Part shown: positions 1 to 9,659 of the stretch, one piece after another
How positions within the stretch are numbered: the stretch's first letter is position 1
Layout of the letters: the number at the start of each line of letters is the position of its first letter
Source of the DNA: Treponema saccharophilum DSM 2985
GTDB lineage: Bacteria; Spirochaetota; Spirochaetia; Treponematales; Treponemataceae
NCBI RefSeq assembly: GCF_000255555.1
Contig: NZ_AGRW01000047.1
Coordinates: 98,876 to 162,875, forward strand
Direction: 5' to 3'
DNA length: 64,000 bases
Notes under the pieces: generated by a model
Told to the model about the DNA's origin: nothing
Databases searched by the model: none
The model's input: the letters and a program-made list of their open reading frames with translations, nothing else
Position numbers and translations under genes: made by a program

Positions 1-747
1 CAGCGCATACTCTTTTTCGAGCGGGAAATCGTGCTCGAGGGTGAGTTTCTTTCCGCTCTTCATTTGGCTGTTCCGCCTTTCATGTTCTTTCTGCATGATT
101 TCCTCCGCGCTCTGAACGCCCATCTCGTGAAGAGCGTCCGCACTGAGGGCAAGCGATTCGTCCACGTCCTCACGCCACACGACTCGCCAGTAATTCTGTG
201 TCGTTCCGTCATCGTCCATGTCGCGCCCTGCCGAGAGGTCTGCAATAATGAAAATCTGCAAAAGTCCCTTTTCTGGATAATCAGGAAGATGAGGAACGTC
301 CGAAAAGTTGATTTGCGCGAGGAGCGTGAGCATGTTTCCGTCCTTGTCCTTTGGGTATTCCTCGACAGCCGTCCAGTACGGAAGCCCTCCGAACTTGCTC
401 GCCGTCATCAAAAGCGGCGACTCTGCTTTCTTTGGCTTTATGCGGACGCACTCCATTGCGTATTTCTCTCGGATATACTTCAGAATCTTCCTCGTCTGTA
501 AGATTGAATAAAAGTCTTCGTCTTCCTCCTCGTCGAGTATCTCTTGAAACTCCTCGTAGCTGATAATGAGCGTTCCGTTCTTCTTGGCTTTCTCAAGCTT
601 TGAGCTTCCTGCGTTTGGGTCAGCGCACACAAGGATATCCAAATCCTTCGTGACGCTTGACTTCACCTCGAACTTTTCCTCTGCCATCTCGGTCAGTTCC
701 TCTCTTGTCATGTCAGGGCACGCGCCCGTAAAACATACGCTTTCCAT
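1..747 (-). CDS. BRCT-DUF1963 protein, 3' end outside the window
   Basis: The frame is open from the ATG at 747 to the window edge, so 249 codons are seen and the C-terminus is missing. Residues 1-75 look like the BRCT domain of NAD-dependent DNA ligase: the start MESVCFTG, a TKDLDILVC strand, then GSSKLEKAKKNGT. From about residue 120 it becomes a DUF1963 (YwqG-type) domain, with ASKFGGLPYW and LLAQINFSDVPHLPDYPEKG. No signal peptide is present, so it is probably cytoplasmic. AGGAGAAAGAG lies just upstream and is shared with the other BRCT genes of this array. BRCT domains usually bind phosphopeptides or DNA ends; the role of DUF1963 is unknown. The BRCT call is by motif, not by search. The cellular function is unknown. 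Confidence 0.75.
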   Translation of the reverse strand, partial: MESVCFTGACPDMTREELTEMAEEKFEVKSSVTKDLDILVCADPNAGSSKLEKAKKNGTLIISYEEFQEILDEEEDEDFYSILQTRKILKYIREKYAMECVRIKPKKAESPLLMTASKFGGLPYWTAVEEYPKDKDGNMLTLLAQINFSDVPHLPDYPEKGLLQIFIIADLSAGRDMDDDGTTQNYWRVVWREDVDESLALSADALHEMGVQSAEEIMQKEHERRNSQMKSGKKLTLEHDFPLEKEYAL

Positions 748-772
748 AAATCTCTTTCTCCTGTTATATATT

Positions 773-826
773 TGTCATTCCGAACAAGTTTTCAGAATCT
801 ATGTGCTTCGGCTACGCTCAGCAGCC
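773..826. repeat. REP-like dispersed repeat unit
   Basis: Contains the half-palindrome TGTCATTCCGAACAAG...AGAATCT followed by GCTTCGGCTACGCTCAGCAG. The same modules recur in nearly every gap between the paralogues up to 22.4 kb. It lies between the BRCT-DUF1963 gene and the first BspA-like gene. Confidence 0.75.
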
Positions 827-834
827 GATTTTCC

Positions 835-3069
835 TTAATACACCTCTATCTCAACTTCGCCGTCGGTGCATTGCACGGATTTTGCGCCAATGCCTTTGCA
901 CCAGCTCTTGCCTTTTTTCACCGCGTTCCACTGTGCAACCGTTCCGCCAAAAGCGATTTCTGTGAGAAAGGTGCATTCCTCGAACGCAGTTCCACCGATT
1001 TCTGTCACGGTCGAAGGAATGGCTGTGAACTTGAGCGTCTCTGTAAAAGAGAACGTTCTTCCTTCGATTGATGTAACGCCATCTGGAATGAAGAAATAGA
1101 CAGGCTTCAATTTTTTCTTGCGCGACACACTGTCGTTTTTTGAAATTGTCAAATACTTTCGGCTTTTGTCCTCAAGGGCATTTTCGTCAGCGAACTTTTT
1201 GAGCGCAAAAGCGTCTGCGCCTGTTGCGGCAAGGTCGAGCAAAGAAGGAAGCGTCTTCATCCACTTTTGCACTTTGGAATCAAGAAGCAAAATCTCTATG
1301 CCACCAAAAGAAGCCTTTATGAGAAGACTCGCGCTCTTTTCGCCTCGAACAACCTTGTTTTTTGACTTGTGCTCAGAAAGTATCGACTCAAGAACAGCAC
1401 TCGCAGAAGCGTTTTGCACCTCATCGATTTTCGCTTGCTTTGCGATATCTTTTCCAAGCGAGAGAATAGCATTCTTTGTAGTTTTCGTTACGGCGTAGAG
1501 TTTTCGCGTTTTTTCGTTGAATGGGAACATCGGGGATTTCGACACGATTTTTTCGACAGCCTCACAGTCCTCGAAGGCGTCTTTTTCGATTTTCGCCATG
1601 GTCGAAGGGATTTCAATTGAAGAAAGCGCCGTGCATTTGTAGAACGCATTTTTGCCGATTTTCGTCACGCCCTCAGGAATTACAATGCCAGAAAGTGCTG
1701 TGCAATCAGCAAAGACCCCCACTCCAATTTCGCTCACGGTGGAAGGAATCTCAATCGATTTGAGAGACTCGCACCTCATAAACGAAAAAGGAGCGATTTC
1801 TGTTATCTTATCGCCAAAAGTCACAGACGAAAGCGAAGTGCAATTATCGAACGCCTGCTCGCCGATTGCTGTTAGACTGTTCGGAAGCACAATCGATTTT
1901 AGCGATGAACAGCAACAGAACGCCTCCATTCCGATTTGCACCACGCCTTCGGGAATTGTCACTTGTTCAAGAGAAGCGCAATTCTTGAATGTCCAAGATT
2001 CGATTTGTTTCACACCGTTTGGTATCACAACCGATTTTAGCGATGAGCAGTTATTGAACGCGGCAGCGACAATTGACGTAACGCTTTCGGGGATTGTCAC
2101 TTCCTCAAGCGCAGAACATTTCTCGAACGCGCAATAACTGATTTCAGTCACGCCTTCAGGAATGACAACTTCTTTTAGTCTTGTGCAATTAGCGAATGCA
2201 CAATTTCCGATTGCCGTAACTCCCTTTGGAATAACAACGCTCTCAAGAGCCTCGCAATAATGGAACGCGCACTTTCCGATTTCTCTCACGCTTTCAGGTA
2301 TCACCACAGATTTTAGCGACTCGCACTTATTAAACGCATTTTCACCGATTGCCGTCACACCGTCTGGGATAACCACGCTCACAGCGGATTCGTGGCATTT
2401 TGTCACAACGCCGTTTTCGATTGTCAAAAATGACTCTGGAACTTTGTGCAGTTCTTTTTTGAGCGAGAGAATTGGCTGCCTTTCTTTTTTGGGGTGGACG
2501 TAATATAGCGTGCTTTTTTCCTCATCGAACTTGAACAAAGGAGAAGCAGACTCGATTTTCTCGACAGAATAACATTCGTCGAACGCATCTTTTCCGATTT
2601 TTTTCAGCGTAGACGGAAGAGAGACAGACTTTAGCGACGAGCAATGAAGAAACGCTCCATCTCCGATTTCAGTCACGCCCTCTCCAATCACCAAATGCTC
2701 AAGCACTTCCGATTGCCGAAACACCCTCGGATTGATTTTCTTCACGCCCTCAACCGTAACATTTTTCACATTGCGGTCTATGCAAAGTTGCACAGCATCA
2801 CCAGAGACAATGTAAACACTCTTTTTCACTTCCCCATCAGCACACTTCACACATTTTACATCGCCGTAAATAAAAACTTTGTATGAGTACTTTATGTTTT
2901 CCCATTCTGCCATCGTGCCTTCAAACACAACTTCTTTTAATTTTTCGCTCGCACTAAAACCACTGCCTAATCGTGTCACACCAGCAGGAATAACAATTCT
3001 CTCCGCGTCTTCTTTGCACGCTGTCACAACGCCGTCTTCGATTGTCAAAACATCTTCTTCGCTAGCCAT
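835..3069 (-). CDS. BspA-like LRR_5 protein (744 aa)
   Basis: A protein of roughly 23-residue leucine-rich repeats of the BspA/LRR_5 kind; units such as VTEISYCAFEKCSALEEV and VVIPEGVTEI recur many times. About 480-640 is a non-LRR domain shared with the other LRR proteins of the array (ASASAVLESILSEHK, then LLDSKVQKWMKTLPSLLDL). The C-terminal block holds a GTVAQWNAVKKG insert and ends CTDGEVEIEVY. I chose the ATG at 3069 (MASEEDVL) because GATGAGGG lies at a good distance; a longer frame upstream reads into a dispersed repeat. There is no signal peptide, unlike secreted BspA adhesins, so a surface role is not supported by the N-terminus. LRR_5 proteins usually bind proteins; the ligand is unknown. 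Confidence 0.85.
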   Translation of the reverse strand: MASEEDVLTIEDGVVTACKEDAERIVIPAGVTRLGSGFSASEKLKEVVFEGTMAEWENIKYSYKVFIYGDVKCVKCADGEVKKSVYIVSGDAVQLCIDRNVKNVTVEGVKKINPRVFRQSEVLEHLVIGEGVTEIGDGAFLHCSSLKSVSLPSTLKKIGKDAFDECYSVEKIESASPLFKFDEEKSTLYYVHPKKERQPILSLKKELHKVPESFLTIENGVVTKCHESAVSVVIPDGVTAIGENAFNKCESLKSVVIPESVREIGKCAFHYCEALESVVIPKGVTAIGNCAFANCTRLKEVVIPEGVTEISYCAFEKCSALEEVTIPESVTSIVAAAFNNCSSLKSVVIPNGVKQIESWTFKNCASLEQVTIPEGVVQIGMEAFCCCSSLKSIVLPNSLTAIGEQAFDNCTSLSSVTFGDKITEIAPFSFMRCESLKSIEIPSTVSEIGVGVFADCTALSGIVIPEGVTKIGKNAFYKCTALSSIEIPSTMAKIEKDAFEDCEAVEKIVSKSPMFPFNEKTRKLYAVTKTTKNAILSLGKDIAKQAKIDEVQNASASAVLESILSEHKSKNKVVRGEKSASLLIKASFGGIEILLLDSKVQKWMKTLPSLLDLAATGADAFALKKFADENALEDKSRKYLTISKNDSVSRKKKLKPVYFFIPDGVTSIEGRTFSFTETLKFTAIPSTVTEIGGTAFEECTFLTEIAFGGTVAQWNAVKKGKSWCKGIGAKSVQCTDGEVEIEVY

Positions 3070-3093
3070 TTTTGATAAACCCTCATCTTTTAT

Positions 3094-3210
3094 TGTCATT
3101 CCGAACAAGTTTTCGGAATCCGCATTTCGTTTAGGAAGTTTCTCCTAAAACTTACTAATCGCCAGATGCTGAAAGTATTTTTCTTGCGAAAAATACAGTT
3201 CAGCATGACA
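3094..3210. repeat. Composite REP-like repeat
   Basis: Two modules: TGTCATTCCGAACAAG...CGGAATC, then at 3163-3210 a longer palindrome in which GATGCTGAA pairs with TTCAGCAT around an inner AGTATTTTTC/GAAAAATAC stem. The transcript could fold into a long hairpin between two minus-strand BspA-like genes. Confidence 0.75.
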
Positions 3211-3218
3211 GTTTTTAC

Positions 3219-4604
3219 TTATAGCTCAAAGTCGCCGTCGGTGCAGTGCACAGTAATCTTGTTGCCCCACTGCCCGCGCATGCGCTCTTCCTGAATCATA
3301 TTGAACCGCGAAAACGTTCCGTCGAATGTAACGTTTTTGAGCGAGTCGTTGCCAACAAAAGCACTGCACTTGATTTTCGTAACGCTTTTGGGAATGTAAA
3401 CCGTTTTGAGATTGCGGCAGGCCCAGAATGCAGAACTTCCGATTGTGCTGACACCGTCGGCGATATAAACGGTTTCGAGGGCACCGTTGAAGTACATGTT
3501 CTTGTCTTTCACATCGACTTGGAACACGGCGTATTTTTTTGCCTGGTTGCTTGCGATTCTCAGCTTGTTGTCCTCGGCTGCCTTTATGAGCTGCACGATG
3601 TCAGCACCCGCTTTGACGCTCTTCAAAAACTCGCGGACATTTTTCTGCCACGAAGTGCTTTTTGAGGAAAGACGAATCTCAAGACCATAATCAAGAGCCT
3701 TCACCGCAAGAACGACTGCGCTTTTGTCCTGCCAAACCTCCGCGTCCACGCCGCTTTCCTCCAGAATAGCCGAAAGCAGAGAGTCCGAGCCTGTAAATCC
3801 AATCTTGTCGATTTTGGCGGTCTTGGCACGGTTCTTCTTTACTTCCTCCCACACAGCATCCCGAACGTCTTGTGCTGTTGCCCTGTAGTCCAGAGTCTCC
3901 GCCGTGATTTTGCCGCCCTTTTCAAACGCGACCTCAGTGCAGTTCTGGAGCGCAAAGTTGTCGAGCGATTTTATGAACGCGGGGATTGTCACCTTTTCGC
4001 AGACGGTCGCAAGAAGTCGGTTCGTCTTTTTGCTGAAGAGAAGCCCGTTCTCGCAAGGGCACTCGCTCGATTTTGAAACGATTTCCTTCAGCGACTTGCA
4101 GAACGCAAAACAGCACTTGCCGATTTTCTTCACGCTTTCAGGGATTTCGAGCTTTTCAAGGCTGGTGCAATAGCTGAACGCTTCGTCCGCGATTTCAGTC
4201 ACGCCGTCGGGAATTGCGAACTCCACGAAGTCAAAATGGCACTTTGTGAGAACACCGTCTTTCACATCGTACGGCTCAAGCTCAACCACGCCGTCAGAGC
4301 ATTTCACCACCTTGAGCTTTGTGCCGGAACGCCAGAATTGGTCGGTGATTTTCACGGCTTTCCATTGCTCCATCGTTCCTCCGAACTCAAGGGAAGAAAG
4401 CTCCTTTTGTCCGCGAAAGCCTGCGTAAATGCGCTTCACGCTTTTTGGCAAAAACACGCTCTTAACAGACTTGCAGGAAGAAGAAAAAAGTTCTTCCCAA
4501 TAGCTTTTTCCAACCGTATGAATCCCGTCAGGGATAAGGGCAACCTCAATGTTCGAGGCTCTACAAATTTTCAAAACTCCGTTTGAAATCTCCATCTTTT
4601 CCAT
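3219..4604 (-). CDS. BspA-like LRR_5 protein (461 aa)
   Basis: Starts at ATG 4604 behind AGGAGAAAGCAAAG. LRR_5 units fill the N-terminal half (VTEIADEAFSYCTSLEKLEI), with the GTMEQWKAVK insert near residue 80. About 230-380 is a divergent copy of the non-LRR domain seen in the sister genes (AILEESGVDAEVWQDKSA, then SKSTSWQKNVREFLKSV). Two more LRR units and the ending VHCTDGDFEL follow. There is no BRCT domain and no signal peptide. It is one of six related genes in the same orientation and the most divergent in its middle domain. The function is unknown; a protein-binding role is likely from the family. Confidence 0.8.
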   Translation of the reverse strand: MEKMEISNGVLKICRASNIEVALIPDGIHTVGKSYWEELFSSSCKSVKSVFLPKSVKRIYAGFRGQKELSSLEFGGTMEQWKAVKITDQFWRSGTKLKVVKCSDGVVELEPYDVKDGVLTKCHFDFVEFAIPDGVTEIADEAFSYCTSLEKLEIPESVKKIGKCCFAFCKSLKEIVSKSSECPCENGLLFSKKTNRLLATVCEKVTIPAFIKSLDNFALQNCTEVAFEKGGKITAETLDYRATAQDVRDAVWEEVKKNRAKTAKIDKIGFTGSDSLLSAILEESGVDAEVWQDKSAVVLAVKALDYGLEIRLSSKSTSWQKNVREFLKSVKAGADIVQLIKAAEDNKLRIASNQAKKYAVFQVDVKDKNMYFNGALETVYIADGVSTIGSSAFWACRNLKTVYIPKSVTKIKCSAFVGNDSLKNVTFDGTFSRFNMIQEERMRGQWGNKITVHCTDGDFEL

Positions 4605-4628
4605 CTTTGCTTTCTCCTGTTATATATT

Positions 4629-4710
4629 TGTCATTCCAAACTTGATTCGGAATCTCTTGCTTCGGCTACGCTCGGCAACCGTGCTTCGGCTACGCTAAGC
4701 AGCCGATTTT
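4629..4710. repeat. REP-like dispersed repeats, two units
   Basis: TGTCATTCCAAACTTGATTCGGAATC, then two copies of GTGCTTCGGCTACGCT(C/A)(A/G)GCA. Same modules as in the other gaps of the array. Confidence 0.75.
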
Positions 4711-4722
4711 CCTTAATACTCC

Positions 4723-7065
4723 TTATAGCTCAACGTCGCCGTCCGCACAGTGAACCACTTTTGCTATCATATCTTCGTTTCCCCAAAAATACTTACTCAC
4801 GGCTTTCCATTGCTCCATCGTTCCCTTGTATATGATTTCATTAAGCGACGAGCAGTATCTGAACACTTTGTCACCGATTCGGGTCAGGCTTGCAGGAAGC
4901 ACGACAGACTTGAGAGATGTGCAACCATCGAACGCCGATGGGTCGATAATCTTCATGCCGTCAGGAATCACAATCGACTCTAGGGCTGTACAATTACTGA
5001 ACGCATCGAGTTCAATTTTCGTCAGGCTTGAAGGAAACACGACAGACTTGATTCCCGTACACTCCCAGAACGCACTGTGCTCGATAACCGTTATGCCCTC
5101 GCCAATCACAAGCTTCTCTGTATCGCCAGTGCAGGTGCATTTTTCTATGCCGTTGTCGTATATTTTAAGAGTGTATGTGTCTGTTTTTATTTCCTCAATC
5201 TTTGGAACGATGGACACTTCCCCGTCGGAGCATTTCACGAATTGGGCAGGCGCTTCGCAGTTCCATCTTCTGCCCTTTTCGATTTTCTCCCACTCAGCGA
5301 CAGTTCCCGTGTATGTGATTTCAGAAAGGGACGTGCAGTCGTGGAAAGCAACACTCTCGATTATTTTCACGCCTTTTTCAATTACCAGCGTCTTTAACCC
5401 AGTGCAGCCAGAGAACGCACCATATCCGATATTTTGAACGCTGCTCGGAATTGTCAGGCTTTCAAGCGAACGGCAACTTGCAAACGCAGAAGATTCGATT
5501 ATTTCCACGCCATTCGGAATCGTCAAACCTTCAAGCGAATGGCAGCCAGCGAACGCAAAGCCGTCAATTTTCTTCAGGCTCGGAGGAATCACCACCGACT
5601 TTAGCGACTCGCAGTATTCGAAAGCATACCTATCGATTTCCTTCATGCCATCGCCAAGCACCACACGTTCAAGCGACTCACAGCGGTAAAACGCGTTTCT
5701 TTCGATTTGCGTCACGCCTTCGGGAATGAAAAGATAGACGGGCTTCGTCTTTTTCTTCCACGACACACAGCCGTCTTTTGAAATCGAAATGAACTTCTTG
5801 CTTGAGTCCTCAAGACCTCTCTCAATCGCAAACTTCCTGATTGCAATGGAATCCGCACCCGTCGCAACAAGGTCGAGTAAGGCGGGAAGATTCTGCATCC
5901 ACTTGGACACTTTTGAATCTACAAGCAAAAGTTCAATGCCGCCGTCGGTGGTCTGGATTTGAAGATAGGCGTTCTTGTCGTCACGGACAACTTGGGCGTT
6001 CGTCTTGTGCTCGCTCATAATCGACTCAAGCACAGCGCTCGCAGACACGTTCTGAACCTGTGCGATTTTCTCTTTCTTCGCCTCTTCCTTTCCCGCCAAT
6101 ATCGAAAGCACGACCTTTTTCGTCTTTCCCGTAGCGTCGTAGAGTTTCCGCGTCTTCTCGTTGAAAGGGAACAGCGGTGAATGCGACACGATTTTCTCGA
6201 CGTTCTTACAGTCATCGAACGCGCCTTTTCTGATTTCCGTCAGCGTGGAAGGCAGTTCAATTGACAAGACCGAAGCACACTCCTTGAAGGCGTTTTCGCT
6301 GATTGCCGTCACGCCCTCGTCGAGCTTTATGCTCGTCGTCTTTTTGTCGAGGCATTTCACAGCAACGCCGTCTTCCACGAACACGAGCGGCTTCTGCCAT
6401 TCGCCGTCGCTGCACTTGACGCTCGTTGCGGGAACATATTGCAAGAGATTTTCCAGCCCATCCACATTCTCCCATTGCGAAATCGTTCCGCCAAACGTAA
6501 TTTCAGTGAGGGCTGGGCAACTGCTGAACGCTTCGGACTGAATTTCAATCAGGCTCGAAGGAAGACTCACAGACTTCAGCGAAGGATTGTTTTCAAATGC
6601 TTTGAGTTTGATTACCTGAGTGCCTTCGTGGATTATCACAGATTCAAGTTCGCTAAAGTTATCAAACCCCCAGCCGATGTCCTTTACTCCTTCGGGAATC
6701 TCAATGGACTTCAGATGAAAGCAGAACAAGAACGCGCTGCTTTCGATTTCCGTCACGCCAGAAGGAATGACGACATTTTCTATATTATCGTCACTGCACT
6801 TTTTTAGAACTCCGTTTCTGATATAGAAAACTCCATCATCTTTGATGTCGTCGACCATATCCATGAACTCTTTGTAAGTGATGACGCGAGTCCCGTTCTT
6901 TTTTGCCTTTTCGAGTTTGGAACTTCCAGAGTTCTTGTTTTCACAAACAAGAATGTCCAAATCTTTTGTGACGCTGTTTCTTACCTCGAACTTCTTGCTC
7001 GCCTTTTGTATAAGCTCGGCTCTCGGCATATCCCAACATGTGCCCGTAAAACATACACTTTCCAT
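4723..7065 (-). CDS. BRCT-BspA LRR_5 fusion protein (780 aa)
   Basis: The ATG at 7065 (MESVCFTG) follows the AGGAGAAAGAG leader used by the other BRCT genes; a longer frame reads into a repeat and is not used. Residues 1-75 are a BRCT-like domain (TKDLDILVCENKNSGSSKLE, AKKNGTRVITYKEF). LRR_5 units span about 95-320, the shared non-LRR domain about 330-450 (ASAVLESIMSEHK, LLVDSKVSKWMQNLP), more LRR units 455-620 and a last block 640-780 ending VVHCADGDVEL. Two GTxxxW inserts (GTISQWENV, GTVAEWEKIEK) are typical of LRR_5 proteins. No secretion signal is seen. I do not know a described protein with BRCT joined to BspA repeats. The gene at 7148 is a close paralogue. Confidence 0.85.
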   Translation of the reverse strand: MESVCFTGTCWDMPRAELIQKASKKFEVRNSVTKDLDILVCENKNSGSSKLEKAKKNGTRVITYKEFMDMVDDIKDDGVFYIRNGVLKKCSDDNIENVVIPSGVTEIESSAFLFCFHLKSIEIPEGVKDIGWGFDNFSELESVIIHEGTQVIKLKAFENNPSLKSVSLPSSLIEIQSEAFSSCPALTEITFGGTISQWENVDGLENLLQYVPATSVKCSDGEWQKPLVFVEDGVAVKCLDKKTTSIKLDEGVTAISENAFKECASVLSIELPSTLTEIRKGAFDDCKNVEKIVSHSPLFPFNEKTRKLYDATGKTKKVVLSILAGKEEAKKEKIAQVQNVSASAVLESIMSEHKTNAQVVRDDKNAYLQIQTTDGGIELLLVDSKVSKWMQNLPALLDLVATGADSIAIRKFAIERGLEDSSKKFISISKDGCVSWKKKTKPVYLFIPEGVTQIERNAFYRCESLERVVLGDGMKEIDRYAFEYCESLKSVVIPPSLKKIDGFAFAGCHSLEGLTIPNGVEIIESSAFASCRSLESLTIPSSVQNIGYGAFSGCTGLKTLVIEKGVKIIESVAFHDCTSLSEITYTGTVAEWEKIEKGRRWNCEAPAQFVKCSDGEVSIVPKIEEIKTDTYTLKIYDNGIEKCTCTGDTEKLVIGEGITVIEHSAFWECTGIKSVVFPSSLTKIELDAFSNCTALESIVIPDGMKIIDPSAFDGCTSLKSVVLPASLTRIGDKVFRYCSSLNEIIYKGTMEQWKAVSKYFWGNEDMIAKVVHCADGDVEL

Positions 7066-7091
7066 AAATCTCTTTCTCCTGTTATATATTT

Positions 7092-7140
7092 GTGCTTCGG
7101 CTTCGCTCAGCAACCGTGCTTCGGCTACGCTCAGCAGCCG
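7092..7140. repeat. REP-like dispersed repeats, two units
   Basis: Two tandem copies of the TGTGCTTCGGCTACGCTCAGCA module between two BRCT-LRR genes. Confidence 0.7.
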
Positions 7141-7147
7141 ATTTTTC

Positions 7148-9634
7148 TTAATACACCTCTATCTCAACATCGCCGTCCGCACAATGCACCACTTTTGCGG
7201 GCAAATCTTCATCCTGCCAAAAATATTCTTTCGCGGCATTCCATTGCGCCTTCGTTCCTTTGAATGTGATGTCACGAAGCGACGAGCAGCCAGAGAACGA
7301 TGTGAAATCGATTTCAGTCAGACCTGCAGGAAGCACAATCGATTCGAGGGCTGTGCAACGTCCGAACGCGTCGTGGATAACCGTCACGCTCTCAGGAATC
7401 TTAATCGACTTGAGGGCTGTGCAGTCTTTGAAAGCGTCTCGCCCGATTGTCGTCACGCCCTCAGGAATCTCAAACGACTCGATTCCCGTACACTCTCTGA
7501 ACGCATCCTTTTCGATAGCCGTTATGTTAGGCGGAAACACGACCGACTTGAGATTTACACAATGAGAGAGCGCACCTTCATCGATTTTCGTCAGGCTCGA
7601 AGGAAGCTCAACCGACTTGATTCCCTTAACCCCATAGAACGCGCCGTACTCGATAAGCGTCACGCCCTCGGGAATGACAAGTTTCTCCGTCACGCCAGTG
7701 CTGACGCATTCTTCCACGCCATTGTCGTAAATGGCGAGCTTGTACGTGTCTGTTTTTATCACCTCATGATTCACCGCGATTGACGCTTCAGCGTCGGAGC
7801 ATTTGACGGACTGAGCCGGCACGTTGTAATGCCATTTTCTCTCCTTTTCGATTTTCTCCCACTCAGCGACAGTTCCCGTGTATGTGATTTCAGAAAGCTT
7901 CTCGCAGTCTTGGAAAGCCTCCTTCTCGATTTTTTCCACGCCTTTTTCGATTACGAGAGTCTTTAACTTGTGGCATTCTTTGAATGAAGCATGTTCGATA
8001 ATCTTCACGCTGCCCGGAATCCTCAAGGATTCAAATCTGCTATTGGTGCTGAATGCACCGGCTTCGATTTTTTCCACGCCGTTCGGAATCTCAAAGTCTT
8101 TAAGATACTCGCAACAATAGAACGCACTGTTGCCGATTACCTTCAAGCTCGGAGGAAACACAATCTTTGTGAGCGACTTACAGTCCGTGAACGCACTGTC
8201 ACCGATTTCCTCCAAGCCATCGGGAAACACAACTTGTTCAAGATAATTGCAATAATGGAACGCATTATCTTCGATTTTTTTCACGCCCTCTGGAATGAAG
8301 AGATAGACCGGCTCCGTCTTTTTCTTCCACGACACACAGCCGTCTTTTGAAATCGAAATGAACTTCTTGCTTGAGTCCTCAAGACCTCTCTCAATCGCAA
8401 ACTTCCTGATTGCAATGGAATCCGCACCCGTCGCAACAAAGTCGAGGAAAGCGGGAAGATTCGGCATCCACTTCGACACCTTGGAGTCCGCAAGCACAAT
8501 CTCAAATCCGCCGTCCTCGGTCTGGATTTGAAGATAGACGTTCTTGTCGTCGCGAATGACCTCCGCGTTCGTCTTATGCTCGCTCATAATCGACTCAAGC
8601 ACGCTACTTGCAGACACGTTCTGAACCTGTGCGATTTTCTCTTTCTTCGCCTCTTCCTTTCCCGCATTGAGCAAAAGGACGACTTTCTTCGTCTTTCCCG
8701 TCATGTCATAGAGCTTTTTCGTCTTCTCGTCGAACGTGAACAGCGGTGAATGCGACACGATTTTCTCGACGTTCTTCAAGTCATCGAACGCACCTTTTCT
8801 GATTTCCGTCAGCGTTGACGGAAGCTCGATTGACAGAACAGAGGCGCACTCCTTGAAGGCGTTTTCGCTGATTGCCGTCACGCCCTCGTCAAGTTTTATG
8901 CTCGTCGTGCTTTTGTCGAGGCATTTCACAGCAACGCCGTCTTCCACGAACACGAGCGGCTTCTGCCATTCGCCGTCGCTGCACTTCACGCTCGTTGCGG
9001 GAGCGTATTGCAAGAGATTTTCCAGCCCTTTCACCTTCTTCCATTGCTCAATCGTTCCCTCAAACACAATTTTCGAAAGAGAGGGACATCTTAAAAACGC
9101 TTCGGTCTGAATTTCAGACAGGCTCGAAGGAAGCTGCACAAACTTTAGCAAAGGATTTTTTTCAAATGCGTTATATTTGATTATCTGTGTGCCTTTGTGG
9201 ATTATCACAGATTCAAGTTCGCTAAAGCCCTGAAACTCCCTGCCGATTTCCTTTACTCCTTCAGGAATCTCAATGGACTTCAGATGAAAGCAGAACAAGA
9301 ACGCAGAAAAATCGATTTCCGTCACGCCAGAAGGAATGACGACATTTTCTATATTATCGTCACGGCACTTTTTTAGAACTCCGTTTCTGATATAGAAAAC
9401 TCCATCATCTTTGATGTCGTCAACCATATCCATGAACTCTTTGTAAGTGATGACGCGAGTTCCGTTCTTCTTGGCTTTCTCAAGCTTCGAGCTTCCTGAG
9501 TTCGGGTCGTCGCACACGAGGATATCCAAATCCTTTGTCACGCTCTTCCTGACCTCGAACTTCTTCGACGCTTTCTCGGTCAGCTCCGCACGAGTCATCT
9601 CATAATACTCGCCCGTAAAACATACGCTTTCCAT
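7148..9634 (-). CDS. BRCT-BspA LRR_5 fusion protein (828 aa)
   Basis: Closest relative of the gene at 4723. Residues 1-75 are BRCT-like (MESVCFTGEYYEMTRAEL, LDILVCDDPNSGSSKLE). LRR_5 units follow, then the shared middle domain at about 320-440 (VSASSVLESIMSEHK, LADSKVSKWMPNLP), then more LRR units, ending VVHCADGDVEIEVY. It is longer than its sister by extra LRR units in the last third (EGVTTIGRDAFKDCTAL). The start at 9634 has the common AGGAGAAAGAGATTT leader. Long stretches of DNA, above all in the first third and the middle, are nearly the same as the sister gene, which suggests recent duplication or gene conversion. There is no signal peptide; it is probably intracellular. The ligand is unknown. 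Confidence 0.85.
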   Translation of the reverse strand: MESVCFTGEYYEMTRAELTEKASKKFEVRKSVTKDLDILVCDDPNSGSSKLEKAKKNGTRVITYKEFMDMVDDIKDDGVFYIRNGVLKKCRDDNIENVVIPSGVTEIDFSAFLFCFHLKSIEIPEGVKEIGREFQGFSELESVIIHKGTQIIKYNAFEKNPLLKFVQLPSSLSEIQTEAFLRCPSLSKIVFEGTIEQWKKVKGLENLLQYAPATSVKCSDGEWQKPLVFVEDGVAVKCLDKSTTSIKLDEGVTAISENAFKECASVLSIELPSTLTEIRKGAFDDLKNVEKIVSHSPLFTFDEKTKKLYDMTGKTKKVVLLLNAGKEEAKKEKIAQVQNVSASSVLESIMSEHKTNAEVIRDDKNVYLQIQTEDGGFEIVLADSKVSKWMPNLPAFLDFVATGADSIAIRKFAIERGLEDSSKKFISISKDGCVSWKKKTEPVYLFIPEGVKKIEDNAFHYCNYLEQVVFPDGLEEIGDSAFTDCKSLTKIVFPPSLKVIGNSAFYCCEYLKDFEIPNGVEKIEAGAFSTNSRFESLRIPGSVKIIEHASFKECHKLKTLVIEKGVEKIEKEAFQDCEKLSEITYTGTVAEWEKIEKERKWHYNVPAQSVKCSDAEASIAVNHEVIKTDTYKLAIYDNGVEECVSTGVTEKLVIPEGVTLIEYGAFYGVKGIKSVELPSSLTKIDEGALSHCVNLKSVVFPPNITAIEKDAFRECTGIESFEIPEGVTTIGRDAFKDCTALKSIKIPESVTVIHDAFGRCTALESIVLPAGLTEIDFTSFSGCSSLRDITFKGTKAQWNAAKEYFWQDEDLPAKVVHCADGDVEIEVY

Positions 9635-9659
9635 AAATCTCTTTCTCCTGTTATATATT

